This document shows, in pieces, positions 5,062-8,553 of a stretch of DNA of 8,553 nucleotides. Origin of the DNA: DASPXY01 sp038227745. Its GTDB lineage: Bacteria > Planctomycetota > Planctomycetia > Gemmatales > Gemmataceae. A program made the translations under genes and the position numbers. The DNA lies in NCBI GenBank assembly GCA_038227745.1, contig JBBRPS010000451.1, positions 1-8,553 of the forward strand, written 5' to 3'. Each line of letters begins with the position of its first letter. Positions within the stretch are counted from its first letter, which is position 1. The notes below the pieces were generated by a model, which searched no databases, had not been told where the DNA came from, and saw nothing but the letters and a program-made list of their open reading frames with translations.

Positions 5062-7482
5062 ATGATCACCTTTCGCTGCGGCCAGTGCGGCGCAACCCTG
5101 CAGATCCAGGATGAGCTGGCCGGCAAGGTGGTCGCGTGCGCCCGCTGCGGCCAGCGGCTGGCCCTGCCCCCGGTGACGGCCGTGGCCTGCGCGGCGCCGG
5201 TCCGGCCGCCGGCCCCCGGCCAGGCCGAGGCGCCGACGCTGGACTTCCCCGCGCAGGGCCAAACCGTCCCCGACACGCTGTCCGGCGGACCGATCGGAGG
5301 GGAGGGCCGGTCGGGGGAAGTCACCAGGAGCTACTTGCCCGCGTCCGGCCGGAACCCCTGGGACTTCCTGGCGCCGCCCGAACAGGCGGACGAGTTGGGC
5401 GGGCTGGGGCCGTACCGCGTCCTGCAGGTGCTCGGCGCCGGCGGCATGGGCGTGGTCTTCCGCGCCTGGGATCCGCACCTGCAGCGGCCGGTCGCGCTCA
5501 AGGCGATGCTGCCGGCGCTGGCGGGCGACCCCACGGCCAAGGAGCGTTTCTTCCGCGAGGCGCGGGCGGCGGCCGGCCTGAAGCACCCTCACATCGTCAC
5601 CATCTACCAGGTCGGCCAGGACCGCGACGTCCCTTTTCTGGCGATGGAGCTCCTGGAAGGCGAATCGCTGGAGGACCGGCTGAAGCGTGTCCCCCGGCTG
5701 CCAGTGGCGGAGGTGTTGCGCGTCGGCCGCGAGATTGCCGAGGGGCTCGCGGCCGCCCACGACGAGGGGGTCATCCATCGCGACATCAAGCCCGCCAACA
5801 TCTGGCTCGAGTTCCGCAGCAGCCGACGGCCGGCGTCGTCCCTTTCCCCCTCCCCCTTGGCACCACACGCCACAGGGGAGAAGGGCGAGCAACCTTCACC
5901 CCTCTCGCCGGAGGGGAGCGGGGTCGGGAGGGGAGGCGGCCCCGAACAACCCGCCCCGGGTCACGTCAAGATCCTCGATTTCGGCCTGGCCCGCCCCCTG
6001 GGGGATTCGGCGCAGATGACGCAGCCGGGCGCCATCGTCGGCACGCCGGCGTACATGGCCCCGGAACAGGCCGAGGGCAGGCCGGTCGATCCCCGCTGCG
6101 ACCTGTTCAGCCTGGGCTGCGTGCTTTACCGCCTCAGCACGGGCGACAAGCCATTCCGGGGCGACAACACCCTCGCGCTGCTGTCGGCACTGGCGCTACA
6201 CCAGCCGCCCCCGCCGGCGAGCGTGAACCCCGACGTGCCTGCCGGGCTGTCGGACCTGGTGATGCGTCTGCTGGCCAAAAAGCCTGAGGGCCGGCCGGCG
6301 TCGGCCCGCGACGTGGCCGAGGCGCTCCGGGATATGGAAAGCCGGGCCGCCCCGGCGCCGGCCGGCGCGGCATCCGCCGGGCGGTCCGCCCCCCCGCGGC
6401 CGCCCGGGCAGCGGCTGCTGTGGCCCTGGCTCGTGGGCGGCGGGGCCCTCGGGGTCGCGGCGGCGACCTTGCTCTTCTTCTCGCGCCGCCCTCCGGAGGG
6501 AAACGCCAAGCCGGCGCCTCCTCCGGCGGTCGCCAGCGTTCCTGCCCCGGCCGACGCCCCCTTTGGCGAAGACCAGGCGAAGGCTCATCAGGACGCCTGG
6601 GCCAGGCACCTCGGCGTGCCGGTCGTCCAGAGCAATTCCCTCGGCATGAAGCTGGCCGTCATCCCGCCGGGCCGGTTCGTCATGGGGTCGCCCGACGACG
6701 AGGAAGACCGGGACAATGACGAAGACCGACATCCGGTGAGGATTTCTCAGCCCTTTCTGCTCGGCGTGTGCGAGGTGACCGTCGGGCAGTTCCGCGCCTT
6801 CGTCAGCGCCACGAACCACCGGACGGCCGCCGAGGTCGGCAACAAGGGGTCGTTCGTGGCCGATGTCAACCGGAAGAAGCCCACGCCCGGCATCACCTGG
6901 CGCAACCCGGGCTTCCCGCAAGCGGACGACTGCCCCGTGACGTGCGTCACCTGGCACGACGCGCAGGCCTTTTGCAACTGGTTGAGCAACAAAGAAGGGA
7001 AGACGTACACCCTGCCCACCGAGGCCCAATGGGAACTCGCCTGCCGCGCGGGCACGACCGGGCGGTTTCATTTCGGCGATGACGAGCGGCGGCTGGGCGA
7101 ATACGCCTGGTATGAAGACAACTCCGGCGGCACCACGCACCCGGTCGCCCTGAAGAAGCCGAACCGGTGGGGCCTGTTCGACATGCACGGGAACGTCTGG
7201 GAATGGACGCGGGATCGGTGGGACAAGAATTACTACCTGAGCAGCCCGCAACAGGATCCTCCGGGCGCGCCGTCGGGGGGAACGCGCACGGAGCGCGGCG
7301 GCGCCTTCAACACGGAAGTGGCCCGCTGCCGCAGCGCCTACCGGGATGGGGAAGACGAGCCCGACGACCGCTGGAACAACGTCGGCTTCCGCGTTCTCTA
7401 CCTTCTGGAGACTCCTCGGTCCGCCCGGGCGCGTTCCGGTCACGGCAGACAGCCGCGCACCCCGCTCGTCAGGTTGAGGTAA
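5062..7482 (+). CDS. Transmembrane Ser/Thr kinase with zinc ribbon and FGE-sulfatase-like domain
   Basis: About 806 residues from ATG 5062. The N-terminus is a small zinc ribbon with cysteines 6, 9, 26 and 29 (FRCGQCG...CARCG). A Hanks-type kinase follows (about 117-425): glycine loop LGAGGMGVV (124-132), ATP lysine 147 (VALKAM), alpha-C glutamate 166, catalytic loop HRDIKPAN (239-246), DFG (306-308) and GTPAYMAPE (327-335). The key residues are all present, so it should be active. A Pro/Ala linker leads to one transmembrane helix (about 454-473) and then an FGE-sulfatase/SUMF1-type domain (about 524-780) with NSLGMKLAVIPPGRFVMGSP, LPTEAQWELACRAG and GNVWEW. That domain should lie outside the cytoplasm and may act as a sensor. 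The catalytic cysteine pair of true formylglycine-generating enzymes is not seen. A ~45-residue insert separates HRDIKPAN from DFG. A GTG at 5050 is an alternative start (four more residues); ATG 5062 has AGG close by. The last ~24 codons run antisense into the neighbouring gene. Confidence 0.92.
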   Translation: MITFRCGQCGATLQIQDELAGKVVACARCGQRLALPPVTAVACAAPVRPPAPGQAEAPTLDFPAQGQTVPDTLSGGPIGGEGRSGEVTRSYLPASGRNPWDFLAPPEQADELGGLGPYRVLQVLGAGGMGVVFRAWDPHLQRPVALKAMLPALAGDPTAKERFFREARAAAGLKHPHIVTIYQVGQDRDVPFLAMELLEGESLEDRLKRVPRLPVAEVLRVGREIAEGLAAAHDEGVIHRDIKPANIWLEFRSSRRPASSLSPSPLAPHATGEKGEQPSPLSPEGSGVGRGGGPEQPAPGHVKILDFGLARPLGDSAQMTQPGAIVGTPAYMAPEQAEGRPVDPRCDLFSLGCVLYRLSTGDKPFRGDNTLALLSALALHQPPPPASVNPDVPAGLSDLVMRLLAKKPEGRPASARDVAEALRDMESRAAPAPAGAASAGRSAPPRPPGQRLLWPWLVGGGALGVAAATLLFFSRRPPEGNAKPAPPPAVASVPAPADAPFGEDQAKAHQDAWARHLGVPVVQSNSLGMKLAVIPPGRFVMGSPDDEEDRDNDEDRHPVRISQPFLLGVCEVTVGQFRAFVSATNHRTAAEVGNKGSFVADVNRKKPTPGITWRNPGFPQADDCPVTCVTWHDAQAFCNWLSNKEGKTYTLPTEAQWELACRAGTTGRFHFGDDERRLGEYAWYEDNSGGTTHPVALKKPNRWGLFDMHGNVWEWTRDRWDKNYYLSSPQQDPPGAPSGGTRTERGGAFNTEVARCRSAYRDGEDEPDDRWNNVGFRVLYLLETPRSARARSGHGRQPRTPLVRLR
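5815..5961. repeat. In-frame GC-rich repeat-like insert inside the kinase domain
   Basis: Between the catalytic loop (HRDIKPANIWLEF) and HVKILDFG, the gene carries about 135-145 extra bases. They encode a low-complexity stretch rich in Ser, Pro and Gly (for example SLSPSPLAPHATGEKG and SPEGSGVGRGGG). In most kinases only a few residues separate these motifs. The DNA is built of alternating C-runs and G-runs with an inverted repeat CCCCTC/GAGGGG at 5899-5904 and 5911-5916. This resembles intergenic palindromic elements of high-GC bacteria and the repeat at 2258-2293. It keeps the frame and adds no stop. Confidence 0.7.
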
Positions 7483-7585
7483 CGGATGAGGAAGGGCACG
7501 CCGGTGGGGAAGATCAGGGCCATCAAGACACTTTCCACCAGCTCCATCTTCACCACGCCACTGGACAGGCCGCCCCAGACCACCG
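7429..7585. repeat. Direct-repeat partner of the segment at 4592-4754
   Basis: This stretch, the 3' end of the minus-strand membrane gene plus the kinase 3' end, matches 4592-4754 in the same orientation. Identity is very high in the first ~95 bases and falls thereafter. The two copies flank the kinase gene about 2.8 kb apart. The stop codons used by both converging genes are preserved in the other copy (TAG in place of TAA for the kinase frame; TGA on the minus strand). Confidence 0.85.
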
Positions 7586-8537
7586 CGATGCTGAGGTAGC
7601 GGAACGGCAAGAACACGCAGGTCAACAGCAGCGCCAGCATGAAGACGGCCATCCCGCCGACCGTGATCAGCTCGCGCGCCTCCGTCATCACGCCCGGCTC
7701 GTCGCACAGGTCGCCGATGCGGCGGAGAAACATCAGCCAGCAGAACAGGCAGCCAAACACGACCAGGGCCAGCAGCACCAGAGTGAGGAACAGTTGCCCG
7801 GCATTGAACAGGGTCAGCAGCAGCAGCGCGGGGACGAGTCGGGTCAGGAGGCCTCCGAGCAGCAGCAGCCGGGCGCGCATGTCCGGCACCGCGAAGAGCC
7901 CAAGGTCCGCCAACGTCGCGAGCAACGCGAGGACGAGCCCCGCCCAGGCCAGCCCCCCCAGGCGCAAGGGCGCCACGGGCCCTTCCTCGTCGCTCGCATC
8001 GAGCGGCGCCCCGGCCGGGATCACGCGGCGCTCGACGGGCCTTCCCCTCGCGTCCAGCGTGTAAACCTCCCAGGTCTTCGAGCCCTTCCTTTGCACGACC
8101 ATGAAGCGCCTGGCGTCGTTCCCCGGTCCCCCTATCACCCATTTCTCTTGCACCACCACCTCGTCGTCGCCCTGGGGGATCTCCCAGGAGCCCGACATGG
8201 CGAGTCCCGCCCACAGGGACACGAACAGGCTGACGCCCACCAGCATCAGGCTGAGGTAGAACAGTCCGGTGGTTCCCAGGTGCAGAAGCAGGGCCATGGA
8301 GAGCAGGCGGTAAGCGCCCCGGTGGCGCCTGGCCGGCCCGGGGACACCGCCGTCGCGGCCGCGCTTGCGGCCCTTCTTCCTCGGCCGCTCCGGCTCCGGT
8401 TCCACAGCGGGCACGACGGACACGCCGGCGCAGGCCGGATCCGGGCAGCGGATGGACCGGCCCACCAACTCCGCCTTGACCCGCAAGACCTTCTCGCAGT
8501 GCGGGCAGAGGAACGAAATGTGTTCAGAGATACCCAT
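7440..8537 (-). CDS. Multi-pass membrane protein with N-terminal zinc ribbon
   Basis: This 365-residue protein is not a family I can name. It opens with a zinc ribbon: CPHC at 11-14 and CPDPAC at 31-36. A basic, probably cytoplasmic linker follows (about 47-73, rich in Arg, Lys and Pro). Hydrophobic segments lie at about 79-113 (long enough for one or two passes), 193-217, 223-243, 246-270, 290-311 and 332-352, giving roughly six membrane passes. A polar loop at about 114-188 (KWVIGGPGNDARRF...TWEVYTLD) separates the first from the rest. No catalytic motif is apparent. The start is supported by GGAG (8545-8548 on the plus strand) 7 nt upstream of the ATG. The zinc ribbon resembles that of the convergent kinase (I-x-F-x-C-x2-C...L-x-G...C). 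The gene ends inside the kinase gene with 43 bp of overlap. It may sense or transport something in partnership with the kinase, but that is inference. Confidence 0.8.
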   Translation of the reverse strand: MGISEHISFLCPHCEKVLRVKAELVGRSIRCPDPACAGVSVVPAVEPEPERPRKKGRKRGRDGGVPGPARRHRGAYRLLSMALLLHLGTTGLFYLSLMLVGVSLFVSLWAGLAMSGSWEIPQGDDEVVVQEKWVIGGPGNDARRFMVVQRKGSKTWEVYTLDARGRPVERRVIPAGAPLDASDEEGPVAPLRLGGLAWAGLVLALLATLADLGLFAVPDMRARLLLLGGLLTRLVPALLLLTLFNAGQLFLTLVLLALVVFGCLFCWLMFLRRIGDLCDEPGVMTEARELITVGGMAVFMLALLLTCVFLPFRYLSIAVVWGGLSSGVVKMELVESVLMALIFPTGVPFLIRYLNLTSGVRGCLP

Positions 8538-8553
8538 GAGAGCGCTCCGCTAC

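Noticed and set aside
4842..5114. 90-codon TTG-initiated frame with a strong ribosome-site-like GGGAGGT
   Set aside because: The translation shows no recognisable features and runs into the kinase N-terminus in another frame. A leader peptide cannot be excluded but nothing supports it.
6196..8214. 672-codon minus-strand frame across the kinase and membrane genes
   Set aside because: It lies antisense to the FGE domain and in another frame of the membrane protein; its composition is low-complexity Arg/Gly/Ala.

Overview
The window looks like chromosomal DNA from a planctomycete, most likely Gemmata-like. The support is the very high GC content, a Ser/Thr kinase fused to an FGE-sulfatase-type domain, zinc-ribbon N-termini on unrelated proteins, and many small palindromic repeats between genes. 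The assignment rests on gene style, not on a database match.

Layout. (1) 1-218: the 3' end of leuS (leucyl-tRNA synthetase), plus strand. (2) 219-492: a gene-free stretch with three copies of a short hairpin repeat and five perfect copies of a 7-bp tandem repeat, ending at the next gene. (3) 493-2184: an Hsp70-family ATPase with an intact nucleotide-binding domain but no ordinary substrate-binding domain; a TPR-like helical segment and a beta-rich C-terminal domain take its place. (4) 2185-2399: a spacer with a GC-rich repeat and a compact palindrome. (5) 2400-4097: a dynamin-like large GTPase, co-oriented with the Hsp70 gene. (6) 4098-5061: about 960 bp of decayed DNA. It holds the tail of a probable IS4-type transposase, a frameshifted and truncated copy of the 3' end of the last gene in the window, and a perfect 31-bp inverted repeat that marks where that copy ends. 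(7) 5062-7482: a transmembrane Ser/Thr kinase with an N-terminal zinc ribbon and an extracytoplasmic FGE-like domain; a GC-rich, repeat-like insert lies in frame inside the kinase catalytic core. (8) 7440-8537, minus strand: a multi-pass membrane protein with a similar N-terminal zinc ribbon. Its 3' end overlaps the kinase 3' end by 43 bp.

Two possible functional units stand out. One is the Hsp70-dynamin pair: an ATP-driven and a GTP-driven mechanoenzyme side by side, plausibly acting on the same membrane or protein assembly. The other is the convergent kinase/membrane-protein pair, linked by a shared type of zinc ribbon. A partial second copy of the membrane-protein tail, in the same orientation on the other side of the kinase, suggests this locus was once duplicated and is now decaying. 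No RNA genes, CRISPR arrays or complete insertion sequences were seen.
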